This document shows, piece after piece, positions 17,775 through 27,800 of a stretch of DNA of 64,000 nucleotides; the first letter of the stretch is position 1, and the number at the start of each line of letters is the position of its first letter. Under the pieces are notes generated by a model. It did no database searches. It was not told the origin of the DNA and was given only the letters and a program-made list of their open reading frames with translations. The stretch lies in NCBI RefSeq assembly GCF_031202265.1, contig NZ_CP100604.1:5686501-5750500 (forward strand), in the 5' to 3' direction. A program made the translations under genes and the position numbers. The stretch comes from Bradyrhizobium sp. Ash2021. GTDB lineage: Bacteria > Pseudomonadota > Alphaproteobacteria > Rhizobiales > Xanthobacteraceae.

Positions 17775-18119
17775 CGCCAGTCGCAACGCCCTCTCCCCTT
17801 GTGGGAGAGGGCAGCACCGGCGCCCGAAAAAAACTCTGCAGGGTGAGGGGTTGGCTCAGCATATGTATGCGCCGATAGAGACCCCTCATCCGGCGCTTCG
17901 CGCCACCTTCTCCCACAAGGGGAGAAGGGAAACTCTCGAACTCCTTTTCCACACCGGCGCCAGTCGCAACGCCCTCTCCCCTTGTGGGAGAGGGCAGCAC
18001 CGGCGCCCGCAACAAACCCGCCTGGGTGAGGGGTTGGCTCAGCGGACACCGTCTTTCCGCGGAGAGAGACCCCTCATCCGGCGCTTCGCGCCACCTTCTC
18101 CCACAAGGGGAGAAGGGAA
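17775..18119. repeat. Two tandem copies of a palindromic repeat unit
   Basis: Two units of about 165 bases stand head to tail (about 17775-17930 and 17954-18119). Each begins CCGGCGCCAGTCGCAACGCC, contains CTCTCCCCTTGTGGGAGAGG and ends CCACCTTCTCCCACAAGGGG. They differ mainly in a short central segment. They sit between the DUF35 gene and the MaoC gene, and in-frame reading of the repeats has no coding character. Confidence 0.85.
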
Positions 18120-18122
18120 GAA

Positions 18123-18515
18123 TTACACCGGCGTGAAGAACGGCAGCGGCGCGCCGTCGGTCGGCTTGAACACCACTTTCACCTTCTGGCCGATCTCGAG
18201 CTTGTCTATGTCGCAGTCGACGATGTTGGTCTGCAGCGACGGGCCTTCCTTCAACGTGACGTAGGCGATCGCGTACGGCCCGGTGGCGGATTTGCGCATC
18301 AGGCTGAACGTATAGATCGTGGCCTCGCCGGAAGCCTCCTCCCACACCGTCTTGTCGGAAAAACAGAACGGGCAGATCGAACGCGGAAAGTAATGCGGCT
18401 CGCCGCAGGCGGTGCAGCGCTTGATCATGAACTTGCCCTGCTTGGCCGCTTCCCAGAACGCCGCGGTTTCGGGGTTGGTCACCGGCGCCGGATATTTCTT
18501 TGCTTCAGCCATCAT
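18123..18515 (-). CDS. DUF35 OB-fold acyl-CoA-associated zinc ribbon protein
   Basis: Protein of 130 residues. A rubredoxin-like zinc ribbon (RCTACGEPHYFPRSICPFC, two CxxC pairs) is followed by an OB-fold domain (TIYTFSLMRKSATGPYAIAYVTL). Proteins of this family are usually encoded next to thiolases and support their activity in CoA-ester metabolism. Its ATG overlaps the stop codon of the thiolase gene (ATGA at 18512-18515), so the two are translationally coupled. Confidence 0.85.
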   Translation of the reverse strand: MMAEAKKYPAPVTNPETAAFWEAAKQGKFMIKRCTACGEPHYFPRSICPFCFSDKTVWEEASGEATIYTFSLMRKSATGPYAIAYVTLKEGPSLQTNIVDCDIDKLEIGQKVKVVFKPTDGAPLPFFTPV

Positions 18516-19660
18516 GCACGCTCCAGAATGCAGGTTGAGGCGGCGTGGCGCACGCCCAAAAGTCCGCCGGTGCCGTGCGCGATCGCAAGATCGCAGTTTT
18601 TCACCTGCACCTTCGGATGCGCTTCGCCGCGCAGCTGCCGCACCGCCTCGATGATTTTCGTCATGCCGCCGCGGTTGACCGGATGGTTGCTGCAGAGACC
18701 GCCGCCATCGGTATTGAACGGCAATTTGCCGACGCCGGAAATCAGATTGCCGTCGGCGACGAATTTTCCGCCCTCGCCTTTCTTGCAGAAGCCGAGATCC
18801 TCGATCTGCATCAGCACCGTGATGGTAAAGCTGTCATAGATCGATGCGTATTTGATATCCTTCGGCGTCACGCCGGCTTCTTCGAACGCGCGGGGTCCCG
18901 ACCAGAGGCCGGCGGAGTGCGTCAGATCGAGATCCTTGCCGCCGCGCGGTCCTTTGGTCGACTCGCCGTGCCCGATCAGGCGCACCAGCGGCTTCTTCAA
19001 GCTCCTGGCGATCTCGGGCGTGGTCACGATCAGCGCGCCGCCGCCGTCGGTGACGACGCAGCAATCCATCCGGTGCAAGGGATCGGAGATCATCGGCGAG
19101 TTCAGCACGTCCTCGACGGTGACGACGTCCTTGAGCATCGCGTGCGGATTGTATTGCGCGTGATGCGACGCCGCGACCTTGATCCAGGCGAGCTGCTCGC
19201 TGGTGGTGCCGTAGTCGTGCATATGGCGCATGGCACACATGCCGTAGGCATTGTGGGTGGTTGCGCCATAGGCCGTCTCGAAATCGGCCTCGGCGCCGGC
19301 CGCGCGCGGCGGCATCGGTCCGGTGCGCGGCTTGCCCGCCAGCGTAATCAGCGCGATCGAGCATTTACCGGCGGCGATCGCTTCCGCAGCATGGCCGAGA
19401 TGGATCAGATAGGAACAGCCGCCGGTATCGGTGGAATCGAGGTGACGGACTTTGAGGCCGAGATAATCGACCATGTTCATCACGCCGCCCGCGGCGTCGC
19501 CGGCGCAGAAATAGCCGTCGATGTCGGCCTTGGTCAGCCCGGCATCTTCGATCGCGCCCTTGGCGACTTCGGCATGTAGCTGTGCGGTGGATTTATCGGG
19601 TGCGTGCCGGGTCGGATGCTCATAGATCCCGGCAATGTAGGCCTTGCCCTTGATGGTCAA
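18512..19660 (-). CDS. Thiolase-family protein (SCP-x/acetyl-CoA acetyltransferase type)
   Basis: Protein of 382 residues, start assigned to a TTG at 19660 (LTIKGKAYIAGI) because GGAG lies about 7 bases upstream; the frame is open further to 19771. Thiolase features are HLDSTDTGGCSYLIHLGHAAEAI (active-site Cys region), ASIYDSFTITVLMQIEDLG, HPVNRGGMTKIIEAVRQLRG, and an Ala/Gly-rich end LAIAHGTGGLLGVRHAA with the usual GHP replaced by NHPVN. It probably cleaves or joins acyl-CoA. The stop overlaps the DUF35 start; the partner encodes the usual accessory subunit. Confidence 0.85.
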   Translation of the reverse strand: MTIKGKAYIAGIYEHPTRHAPDKSTAQLHAEVAKGAIEDAGLTKADIDGYFCAGDAAGGVMNMVDYLGLKVRHLDSTDTGGCSYLIHLGHAAEAIAAGKCSIALITLAGKPRTGPMPPRAAGAEADFETAYGATTHNAYGMCAMRHMHDYGTTSEQLAWIKVAASHHAQYNPHAMLKDVVTVEDVLNSPMISDPLHRMDCCVVTDGGGALIVTTPEIARSLKKPLVRLIGHGESTKGPRGGKDLDLTHSAGLWSGPRAFEEAGVTPKDIKYASIYDSFTITVLMQIEDLGFCKKGEGGKFVADGNLISGVGKLPFNTDGGGLCSNHPVNRGGMTKIIEAVRQLRGEAHPKVQVKNCDLAIAHGTGGLLGVRHAASTCILERA

Positions 19661-19837
19661 ATCGTTCTCCGCTGGCGTTTCTTGTCTCCCGCAGTTTTTC
19701 TGGCCTGTAAGGGCTGGCTTGGCAAGTAAGGAAATATTCCGTCTGGCGAGACGGTCGCAGATCGCTACCACCCTCCCCGGTCAAGCCCTGGTCGAGCCGG
19801 GCGATGACGTGGACGGTATGGCGCGATCGTAGAGGCC

Positions 19838-20424
19838 GTCATTGCGAGCGGAGCGAAGCAATCCATTTCTCCGCGTCAAGAAAGAATGGATTGCTTCGTC
19901 GCAAGAGCTTCTCGCAATGACGGTAAACACAGCTTCCCATTCTCGCGGCGCGGCGCGACGCGCCCGAGGTTTGCAAGTCATTTTCGCACCTCTCGAAAAG
20001 AGAGGGCGCAGGGAATGCCGGATGCACGCTGCACCCGCGGTCTCGTGTGCAATGTGCACAAGAAGGTGCGCACACGAGCATACAGGGCAGCGGAGGCAAT
20101 CCGACATTCCCTGCGCAATGGCTTTACGGCTTATGCCGCGCTCTCCCCGGCGACGAATTCGTCTTGTCACCGTCGTCGGCGGATTGAAGGTTTCGTACGC
20201 GCCCGGTTGGGCTCGAAAAACCTCCGCCGACTTGACACCAGCAACGGGTGCCAGGACCACACGGTTTTGCCGTACGCAACAACGTCGCTCGTCCGGCGCG
20301 GATCGATCGCTCACAGCCCCAAGACAAAGCTTAAGGCCGCCCTGCGATCTCTCTCGCGCGCAACGCCATCGCGTCCACCGCAGCCCGCACTCCACGTATC
20401 GTGACGACGCGTACGCCCCTCTTC
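19838..20424. other. Intergenic repeat region, no supported gene
   Basis: Begins with a palindromic repeat at 19838-19923 (GTCATTGCGAGCGGAGCGAA to CTCGCAATGAC; relatives at 32726, 37925 and 43894). The rest has short overlapping frames that do not look coding and includes TCTCGTGTGCAATGTGCACA and similar short palindromes around 20040-20090. I believe this type of sequence is repeated between genes in Bradyrhizobium. Confidence 0.55.
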
Positions 20425-20641
20425 GATGAGGCGGGATGGCGCGAAGAGGACATCATTTTCGGAAAAGGAAAAGCGGATTATTTTTTGCGGCAGGTCTGGA
20501 CGACCCAAATCACGTTGAATCGGTTGGTGAAATTCGTTTCTGCGCGCATGGCATTTTGAGGGTGTTTTGGACGCACTACCGCGCAGTCGCGAGCCAAAAC
20601 GCTCTCTGATTTGCCCGTCGGGCAAAACGGTCGCGGCAGAC
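20425..20641. repeat. Long direct repeat, left copy (flanks DUF488 pair)
   Basis: About 215 bases that recur in the same orientation at 21561-21778. Shared blocks include GGAAAAGGAAAAGCGGATTA, CTGGACGACCCAAATCA, TGCGCGCATGGCATTTTG and CTGATTTGC..CGTCGGGCAA. Identity is high but not perfect. It carries no coding signal of its own. Confidence 0.85.
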
Positions 20642-20705
20642 GTTACTCCGGCAAGTGGACTGCAGGCGTTTCGTCTGAACTGTTAAGCCCGCAACACTGA
20701 ATGAT

Positions 20706-21293
20706 TCATGGACTCGCTCCCGCCACCAGCGGCGGATAGGTCACGGTGTCTCCCGGCCCGGGCCGGGCCCCCGGCGTCAGGCTCGCTATTGCGACCTTGC
20801 CCGGTCCAAGAATATGAAACACCTGCTCGCCACCAACGAGCAGATAGTCCGCGATGATCCGACGATGGCACCGCCACCACACCGTCTCCGCGCACATCAT
20901 GGCGCAGCGCTGCACGCGGCCGAGATCGCGGAGCCGGGCGAGGCCGGAGCGAAAAGTGCCGCTCAGCGCATAGTCGGCGTAGTTGTGAAAACTCTGATTC
21001 TGCCAGAAGGCATTGACCTCAGGCGCAACATCCTTTGCGCGTGCGCGGAGGCCTCCGAGTTCGGCGACATGCTCATATGCGATCTGAAATGCCGACAATG
21101 ACTCGGGAAGTTTTTCGCCATTGTATTGCGGATTTGTCCGCGAGCGCGGAACAGTGCGCACATCGACGACGATGCCGATCTCCGAGGCAGTGAGCAAGTC
21201 GATAAATTCGCCGATCGGGCGCGTGGAATGGCCAATGGTGAAAAACGGAAACTTCGCGCCGGCCGCCGTGCTTTCGAATTCACGCCGGGCCAT
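20706..21293 (-). CDS. DUF488 domain protein
   Basis: Protein of 195 residues with the DUF488 core: FFTIGHSTRPIGEFIDLL, DVRTVPRSRTNPQYN, and a C-terminal CAETVWWRCHRRIIADYL with the conserved Cys/His. The function is not established; the fold suggests nucleic acid or nucleotide handling. The start overlaps the stop of the DUF2945 gene by one base (TGATG), so it is the second gene of a coupled pair. The whole pair is framed by 215-base direct repeats. Confidence 0.8.
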   Translation of the reverse strand: MARREFESTAAGAKFPFFTIGHSTRPIGEFIDLLTASEIGIVVDVRTVPRSRTNPQYNGEKLPESLSAFQIAYEHVAELGGLRARAKDVAPEVNAFWQNQSFHNYADYALSGTFRSGLARLRDLGRVQRCAMMCAETVWWRCHRRIIADYLLVGGEQVFHILGPGKVAIASLTPGARPGPGDTVTYPPLVAGASP

Positions 21294-21505
21294 CAGCCGA
21301 GCCGCCTCAACACGCCGGCCTTGTGCAAGGCGACGTGATCGGTCTTGTCGCTCTTGATTTCATACTGCGGATCATCCGGCGTAGCACGGTGGATGTGGCC
21401 TTTATAATTGACGGCCCGTTTGTGCACTTTGACGATCCTTCCGCGCACACGTCCGGCTTCCGAATTCCAGCTCACGTGATCGCCAACCTTGAACGTTTTG
21501 GCCAT
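21293..21505 (-). CDS. DUF2945 (HVA1-type) small protein
   Basis: Protein of 70 residues from the ATG at 21505, with GGACC upstream (a longer frame to 21592 lacks support). It reads MAKTFKVGDHVSWNSEAG, GRIVKVHKRAVNYKGHIH, PQYEIKSDKTDHVALHK: the SH3-like beta-barrel of DUF2945/hypervirulence-associated proteins. The function is unknown. It is the first gene of a pair with the DUF488 gene, overlapping at TGATG. Confidence 0.8.
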   Translation of the reverse strand: MAKTFKVGDHVSWNSEAGRVRGRIVKVHKRAVNYKGHIHRATPDDPQYEIKSDKTDHVALHKAGVLRRLG

Positions 21506-21560
21506 GGCCGGGTCCTGGTCCCTTATGGAAAGTCTACGCGCGATGCCAAGCGCGCGTCTG

Positions 21561-21778
21561 TATGAGGCGGGATGATGCGAAGAGGATACCAATTTCGGAA
21601 AAGGAAAAGCGGATTATTTTTCGCGGCGCATCTGGACGACCCAAATCAAGTTGAATCGGCTGGTGAAATTCGTCTCTGCGCGCATGGCATTTTGCGAGGT
21701 TTTCGGACGCACGGCCGCGCGGTTGCGGGCCAAAACACTCGCTGATTTGCGCGTCGGGCAATCGTTCGACGGCAGACG
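21561..21778. repeat. Long direct repeat, right copy (flanks DUF488 pair)
   Basis: Counterpart of 20425-20641 in the same orientation, with the same blocks in the same order and roughly 85 to 90 percent identity by eye. Together the copies delimit a unit of about 1.1 kb carrying the DUF2945 and DUF488 genes. Confidence 0.85.
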
Positions 21779-22037
21779 CGAGCAAGGTCGATGTCTTCAA
21801 TAACAAAACCCGGACAACAGTATTTCCGAAACTAGCCCCACTCTAACCGCACATATCCCGGACATCACAAAACCGACGCGAATGGCCCGTGCCGGACATC
21901 GCGGCAATCCAAGCTCTTCGAGCGTGTTGTGTGAGAGCGAGCGATACCTTTCGAGGGTAGGACACGCGGCGAGAATTCTGGGTATCATTGGCACTGCGGT
22001 AGCCTGGCAATTCAATGGGATGAGGCGTTCACGGTGG
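21779..22037. other. Short intergenic region, nothing assigned
   Basis: Less GC-rich than its surroundings, downstream of the hybrid kinase stop and the right direct repeat. Only a short, unconvincing frame is present on the minus strand (21797-22015) and no ribosome binding site or domain is seen. Confidence 0.4.
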
Positions 22038-24548
22038 TTACTCGCGCTTCTCCTGGCCTTTCAAGGCTTCCAGAAGTTCTTCGGCCAAGAAGGGCTTGAT
22101 CAGGACAGAGACACCTTGCGCAGAAATCGAGTCCACCGTTTGCGATCTGGTGTCGCCGGTCATCACGGCGGCCGGTACGTTCCGGCCAAGGGCGGCGCGC
22201 AGGTGCCCAATGGTCTCGATACCATCCGGTGAGCCACGTAGGTTGTAGTCACACAGCAGCACATCCGGGCGCAGGCCCTGCTCTCTGACCAGTTTCAAAG
22301 CTTCCGTCGCCGTTGCAACAATGGTGGCCTTAACCCCTCTCATCTTCAACAGTCTCCCGAGCGCCGAGCGCACGGACGCCTCGTCCTCGATCGCGAGAAC
22401 GCTGCCCAGGAAGGCATCATTGTGAGGATGCACCGGCGGCGCTGTTTCCGGCACCTTGACACCGGATCGACCGCGCGGAACCTCAACGAAAAACCGTGTA
22501 CCCTTGCCAGAGGTTGAGCGCACCTCGACCCTGTGATCCAGAACTTCTCCGAGCCGCTTCACGATCGCAAGGCCCAACCCAACGCCGCCCCGTTCCGCGC
22601 TGCCGCTCCCCTGATAGTACTCATCGAATATTTGTGGGAGCTGGTCTTCGGTGATACCGACGCCACTGTCCCAGACTTCAATGCGAACATTGTCGCCGGC
22701 TCGCCGGCATCCAAGCAGAATTCGTCCTCTGTCAGTGTATCGGACCGCATTCGACAACAGGTTGCGGATCATTTCCGCGAGCATGCGCCTGTCGCTGCGG
22801 ATGATGAGCTCGGAACGGACGATGCACAGTCGGAGCCCTCTTTCCTGCACAAGGACGACGAAGTCTCCAGCGAGCGGCTCGAAGATCTCGTTCAGCGAAA
22901 ACTCGCTCACGGATGGACGCAGGTCTCCGGATTCCAGCCTGTTCACGTCGAGCAGGCTCGATAGGATGCTGGTCATAGTGTCCAGCGACTGCCCGATTCC
23001 TGCGACAAGTTTGCGTGCCTCGCCGCTTGGGTGGTGCGGCTCAAGCGCTGCCTGCAGGAATTTCAGGGTCTGCAATGGCTGTCGCAAGTCATGGCTTGCG
23101 GCGGCCAGAAAGCTCGATTTGGCGCGATCGGCCATTTCTGCTGTTTTCCACGCGAGCAAAAGCTCGTCATCGAAGCGTTTGCGCTCGGTAACATCCGTAG
23201 TGAGCCCACTGATGCGCGTAGGCTTTCCGGCAGAATCGAACTGGACGATCGCAATCTGTTCCAGCCAGACTTCACCACCATCCGGCCGACGGCAGCGGAA
23301 TGCGATCGAATGCGAGGGCCGGTCCGGACGAGCATCGTCGAGGCAGGATGCCACCCGCGGCTGGTCTTCAGGATGTATATGTTTTAGCCATTCAGTCCCG
23401 CGGAGAACCTGTTGCGAGTTCAGACCGAGGATCTCAGTTGCATTTTGGCTGAACCGTACTTCGTCGGCAGACACGTCCCAATCGAAGGTTATAACGCTGC
23501 CGGCCCGCAGCGCCTCCTGTAATCGGGCCTCCCTCTCCAGAAGGGCGCTTTCGTGAAGCCTCCGCTCGCTAAACAAGGCCGCAAGAACCAGGGCGCCTAG
23601 TGAGATCGCCAGGATGGTAGCTTGGGCCCCCAGCACACGCTCTTCGATCGACAGCTGCAAATCCCCGAAAACGCCGATTGCGAAGATTGTCGTCCAGACA
23701 ATCGTGATCGCAATGATGAACGTGGCAACCGCGGTGAACGCTGAACGAAGTCGAGATGCGATCCAGAGCAGAAGGGGGCAGAGCGCGCCAATCGCCAGCT
23801 CTGCGGTCCAGGGCTCATTGGGCAAGAAAACCAGCAACGCACATACAAGGGACACCACAGCAAGCGCCAAGACACCTTCCGCGATCTCGCGCCGCGGCGG
23901 GAGGTTGCGCGTCAACGACGCCAGCCCAATCGCGAGCGGCGCCACCACAATGGTCCCGAGCCCGTCAGATGAGAACCAGTGCAGCCAGATCACCAGCGGG
24001 GACGCGGCCGACCCCTGAAACAGTACAAAGCCTGCCGTACCCGCAATGCCGGAGAGGCTCGTTCCAACAACGGTCGCGGCAAATAGTGCCAGCACCCTTC
24101 GCAGTTCGTTCAACTCGAATGGAGAGCCACAAAAGCGGTGGATCAGGCCTGCGACGATGACGGCCTCACCCGCGTTCGCGACGGCAGAGAACACCGAGTT
24201 CCAGATATTGCGATCGCCCAGCGAATTGGCCGCGATCGTTGCAGCTACCACCCCGACGACGACAGGCCACCGCGCCGCAGAACCAAGGGCGATCAAAATC
24301 CCTGAAGCCACTCCCGCAGCGGGCCAGAATACGGCAACACCATCGACCGGCGCCAGCAATGCAAGGCTCAGCCGCGCAGCAAAAAAATACGCCAGTGCCA
24401 CTCCGACGGTCGAAATAACGTTTACCCCGCTTGCGAGCGGGTGGCGACCCAAAACGACCGTCTGTTTTGCGGCAGTGCCCAACGTCGCCTCCGCTCGTCT
24501 GGGCCAAAATCCCCGACGCACAAAGCCTTGCACCATCGCCGCGAACAT
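22038..24548 (-). CDS. Hybrid sensor histidine kinase with MASE1 domain
   Basis: Protein of 836 residues. A MASE1 integral membrane sensor of about eight helices spans residues 40-325 (GVAVFWPAAGVASGILIALG is characteristic). A PAS domain follows at about 335-455, then the dimerisation domain with the phospho-acceptor His in FLAAASHDLRQPLQTLKF (about 486), an ATPase domain with N box RNLLSNAVRY, WDSGVGI and GGVGLGLAIVKRLGEVL, and a C-terminal receiver domain (about 716-832) with its Asp in LLCDYNLRG. It should sense a membrane-related signal and pass phosphate to its own receiver. No cognate regulator is adjacent. Confidence 0.9.
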   Translation of the reverse strand: MFAAMVQGFVRRGFWPRRAEATLGTAAKQTVVLGRHPLASGVNVISTVGVALAYFFAARLSLALLAPVDGVAVFWPAAGVASGILIALGSAARWPVVVGVVAATIAANSLGDRNIWNSVFSAVANAGEAVIVAGLIHRFCGSPFELNELRRVLALFAATVVGTSLSGIAGTAGFVLFQGSAASPLVIWLHWFSSDGLGTIVVAPLAIGLASLTRNLPPRREIAEGVLALAVVSLVCALLVFLPNEPWTAELAIGALCPLLLWIASRLRSAFTAVATFIIAITIVWTTIFAIGVFGDLQLSIEERVLGAQATILAISLGALVLAALFSERRLHESALLEREARLQEALRAGSVITFDWDVSADEVRFSQNATEILGLNSQQVLRGTEWLKHIHPEDQPRVASCLDDARPDRPSHSIAFRCRRPDGGEVWLEQIAIVQFDSAGKPTRISGLTTDVTERKRFDDELLLAWKTAEMADRAKSSFLAAASHDLRQPLQTLKFLQAALEPHHPSGEARKLVAGIGQSLDTMTSILSSLLDVNRLESGDLRPSVSEFSLNEIFEPLAGDFVVLVQERGLRLCIVRSELIIRSDRRMLAEMIRNLLSNAVRYTDRGRILLGCRRAGDNVRIEVWDSGVGITEDQLPQIFDEYYQGSGSAERGGVGLGLAIVKRLGEVLDHRVEVRSTSGKGTRFFVEVPRGRSGVKVPETAPPVHPHNDAFLGSVLAIEDEASVRSALGRLLKMRGVKATIVATATEALKLVREQGLRPDVLLCDYNLRGSPDGIETIGHLRAALGRNVPAAVMTGDTRSQTVDSISAQGVSVLIKPFLAEELLEALKGQEKRE

Positions 24549-24868
24549 CGCTGATGCGGCAGCTCTAGCGACTATAGGCCCGCATTTCCGCTCAAGCCAC
24601 CATGTTGCGATGCATTAGTCTCCGTGTGGCACATCGCGACTTCTCGCTGCGATGCAACGATTCGTTGGCTATCGGGCGCAAAGCAGACTCGCGCAGCCAA
24701 CCTGATCGGCGCACTCATGGGCTCAGGGCATTGTAGGGAGGGCAAAGCGACTTGTCCGCCGTAGCTCAACGAGCGAAGGCGGAAGCGTGCCCACCATCAA
24801 GATAACGGCCGTCGAGAGATGGTGGGCACGGCGCAAACGCGCCTTTGCCAACCCTACAGCGGCGCTCC
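24549..24868. other. Intergenic region with dispersed repeat
   Basis: Contains a repeat at about 24740-24860 in which GTAGCTCAACGAGCGAAGGC and GGCGGAAGCGTGCCCACC are followed by a palindrome around ACCATC..GATGGT. Parts recur near 38015-38045 and 39706-39745. No coding frame is supported. Confidence 0.55.
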
Positions 24869-27800
24869 CTACTCCGCCGCGATCTGCCGCGGCGCGGGCG
24901 GCGGGTTGACGAGGTCGGCGGCGAGTTGCGCGTAGCGCGCCTTGGCGTCCTGCACTGCCTTCTCCTTCACCGGCCCGTAGCCTCTGATGCGGTCGGGCAG
25001 CGACAGGATTTCGATCGCGGTATCCTGCGTCAGCGGCGACAACAGGCCGAGTACGGTGGCGACATCCTTTTCGTAACCCGTGATCAGATCGCGCTCGAGC
25101 TTGCGGTCGGCGGTCTGGCCGAAGATATCGAACGCCGTGCCGCGCAGGCCACGCATCTTCGCCAGTATTCTGAATGCCGACATCATCCACGGACCGAAGG
25201 CGCGCTTGCCCGGACGCCCCAGGGCGTCGACGCCGCGCGACAGGAACGGCGGCGCGAGGTTGAAGCTGAACTTGAAGTCGCCCTCGAACTGGTCGCGAAG
25301 CTGTTTTTCGAAACGGCCGTCGGTGTAGAGCCGCGCCACTTCGTATTCGTCCTTGTAGGCGAGCAGTTTTGCGTAGTTGATCGCCACCGCGCGCGGCAAT
25401 GCCTCGCCATAGCCGCCGCTCGTTGCGGCGTCGCGCACCTGCGTCACCAGCTTGCGGTAACGCTCGGCAAGCCCCGCGTTCTGGTAATCCGTCAGCAACG
25501 CGCTGCGATGGGCGATGATCTCGTCCAGCGACATCGCATCCAGCGTCTTCGGCGCCACCGTCTCGTCCTGGTCCTTCATCATCGCGATCAGGCGCGCCGG
25601 ATCAGCCGCGGCCAGACGCCCGAGTTGGAACGCCTGGATGTTCAACTTGATCGCGACGCCATTGACCTCGATCGCCTGCTCGATCGCCGCGGCCGACAGC
25701 GGCAGCAGGCCTTTTTGATAGGCAAAACCCATCATCATCATGTTGGTGGCGATGGAATCGCCGAGCAGGACTTCGGCGGGTTTGGTGAAATCGAAGAACG
25801 ACGAGTCCTTGCGCAACGCGGTTTCCAGCACGCTGTTGACCTGGCGTGCCATAAAATTGAAATCGCGGTTGAGGATGAAGTCGGCGATCGGGATGAGGTG
25901 GGTATTGATGACGCCGGTGGTGCGGCTGGATTCGCAGAGCGTGATGGTTTCCTTGGCGGCCGCCACCACTTCGTCGGCGGCAAGCACGAGATCGGCGGTA
26001 CCGGTGACGATGCGCGAACAGGTGACGTCGGCAGTGTGTTCGGACAGCCGGACGTGGCTCAGCACCGCGCCGCCCTTCTGCGCGAGGCCGGACATGTCCA
26101 GGATCATGCTGGCCTTGCCCTCGATATGCGCGGCCATGCCGAGCAGCGCGCCGATCGTGAGCACACCGGTGCCGCCGACGCCGCCGACGGCGACGTTATA
26201 GGGCCGCTCCAGCGTGGGCCTCGAAGCGGGTTCGGGCAGATCGCCGATATCGCCGACCCCGGCCGGCACGCGGCGGCGCAGCTTGCCGCCATCGACCGTG
26301 ACGAAGGACGGGCAAAAGCCCTTCAGGCAGGAATAGTCCTTGTTGCAGGTCGACTGGTTGATGGCGCGCTTGCGTCCCATCTCGGTTTCCAGCGGCTCGA
26401 CCGAAATGCAGTTCGATTGCACCGAGCAGTCGCCGCAGCCTTCGCACACCGCGGGATTGATCAGGACGCGGCGCGCCGGATCCTCCATCGTGCCGCGTTT
26501 GCGGCGGCGGCGCTTTTCGGCGGCACAGGTCTGCACGAACACGATCGCGGACGCGCCCTTCACCTTGCGCAGTGTTTTCTGAACCGTGTCGAGTTCGTCG
26601 CGATGCGCGGTCTTGACGCCGGGCGCGATCTCGTTCGCGGGATAGGCGTCGGGATTTTCCGAAACCAGATAGATGTCGCGGATGCCTTCCGAGTGAAGCT
26701 GGAAGGTGATCTGCTGCGGCGACAATTCGCCGTCGACATGCTGGCCGCCGGTCATCGCGGTGGCGTCGTTATAGAGGATCTTGTAGGTGATGTTGGCGCC
26801 GGAGGCGATCGCCTGACGGATCGCAAGGCTGCCGGAGTGAAAGTAAGTGCCGTCGCCGAGATTGGCGAATACGTGCTCTTCCTTTGTGAAGGGTGCGACG
26901 CCGACCCACGGCACGCCCTCGCCGCCCATATGGGTAAAGGTCTCGGTCGAGCGGTCCATCCACAGCGCCATGAAGTGGCAGCCGATGCCGGCAAAGGCGC
27001 GGCTGCCTTCCGGGACCTTTGTCGACGTGTTGTGCGGGCAGCCCGAGCAGAAATACGGCGTGCGGGTGATCGGGGCGACGGCCTGCATCTGGCTGGCCTG
27101 GCGGCCGTTGAACCAGTCGGCCTTGGCGCGCAGCATGGCTGCGATTTCGGGGTTGAGATTAAGTCGAAGCAGGCGCTCGGTCAGCGAGCTTGCCAATGAT
27201 GCGACGCTGAGCTCTTCCGCGAACGGCAGGAAGCGCTCGTCGTGATCGTCCATCTTGCCGATGATGCGGGGACGGACATCGTCGCGCCAGTTGAACAGTT
27301 CCTGCTTGACCTGGTTTTCGACGATCTCGCGGCGCTCTTCGATGATGAAGATTTCCTCGAGCCCGACCGCGAATTGCCTGACCCCTTCCGGCTCCAGCGG
27401 CCAGGGCATGCCGATCTTGTACAGCCGAAGCCCGATCTTGGCGGCGATTTCCGGCGTCACGCCGAGTTCGCGCAGCGCCTGACGGATATCCTCATAGCTC
27501 TTGCCGGATGCCATGATGCCGAAGCGGGCATTCGGCGAATCCATGGTGACGCGGTTGACCTTGTTGGCGCGGGCAAAGGCGATTGCGGCAAAGCCCTTGT
27601 AGTCCTGTAAGCGCCGGTCCTGGGCATAGCGGTCGTCCGGCCAGCGCAGGTTAAGTCCATCCGGCGGCATCTCGAAATCGGTCGGGATGATGAAGGGCGT
27701 CATCTCGTCGGTGAGGTCGATCTCGGCGGTGGTCTCCACCGTCTCGGTAATCACCTTCATGCCGACCCAGCAACCTGAGTAACGCGACATCGCAATCCCC

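Noticed and set aside
19838..20424. Possible gene with Cys-rich frame (CLRCPVCSCAHLLVHIAHE)
   Set aside because: The frame crosses a palindromic repeat, lacks a ribosome binding site, and looks like an intergenic repeat sequence rather than a protein.
20311..20625. Frames on the minus strand within the long direct repeats (also 21534-21806)
   Set aside because: They encode similar short sequences only because the repeats are similar; there is no start signal and the direct repeats explain them.
24845..27199. A 784-residue open frame on the plus strand
   Set aside because: It is opposite the indolepyruvate oxidoreductase, with shadow-type composition and no recognisable motif.
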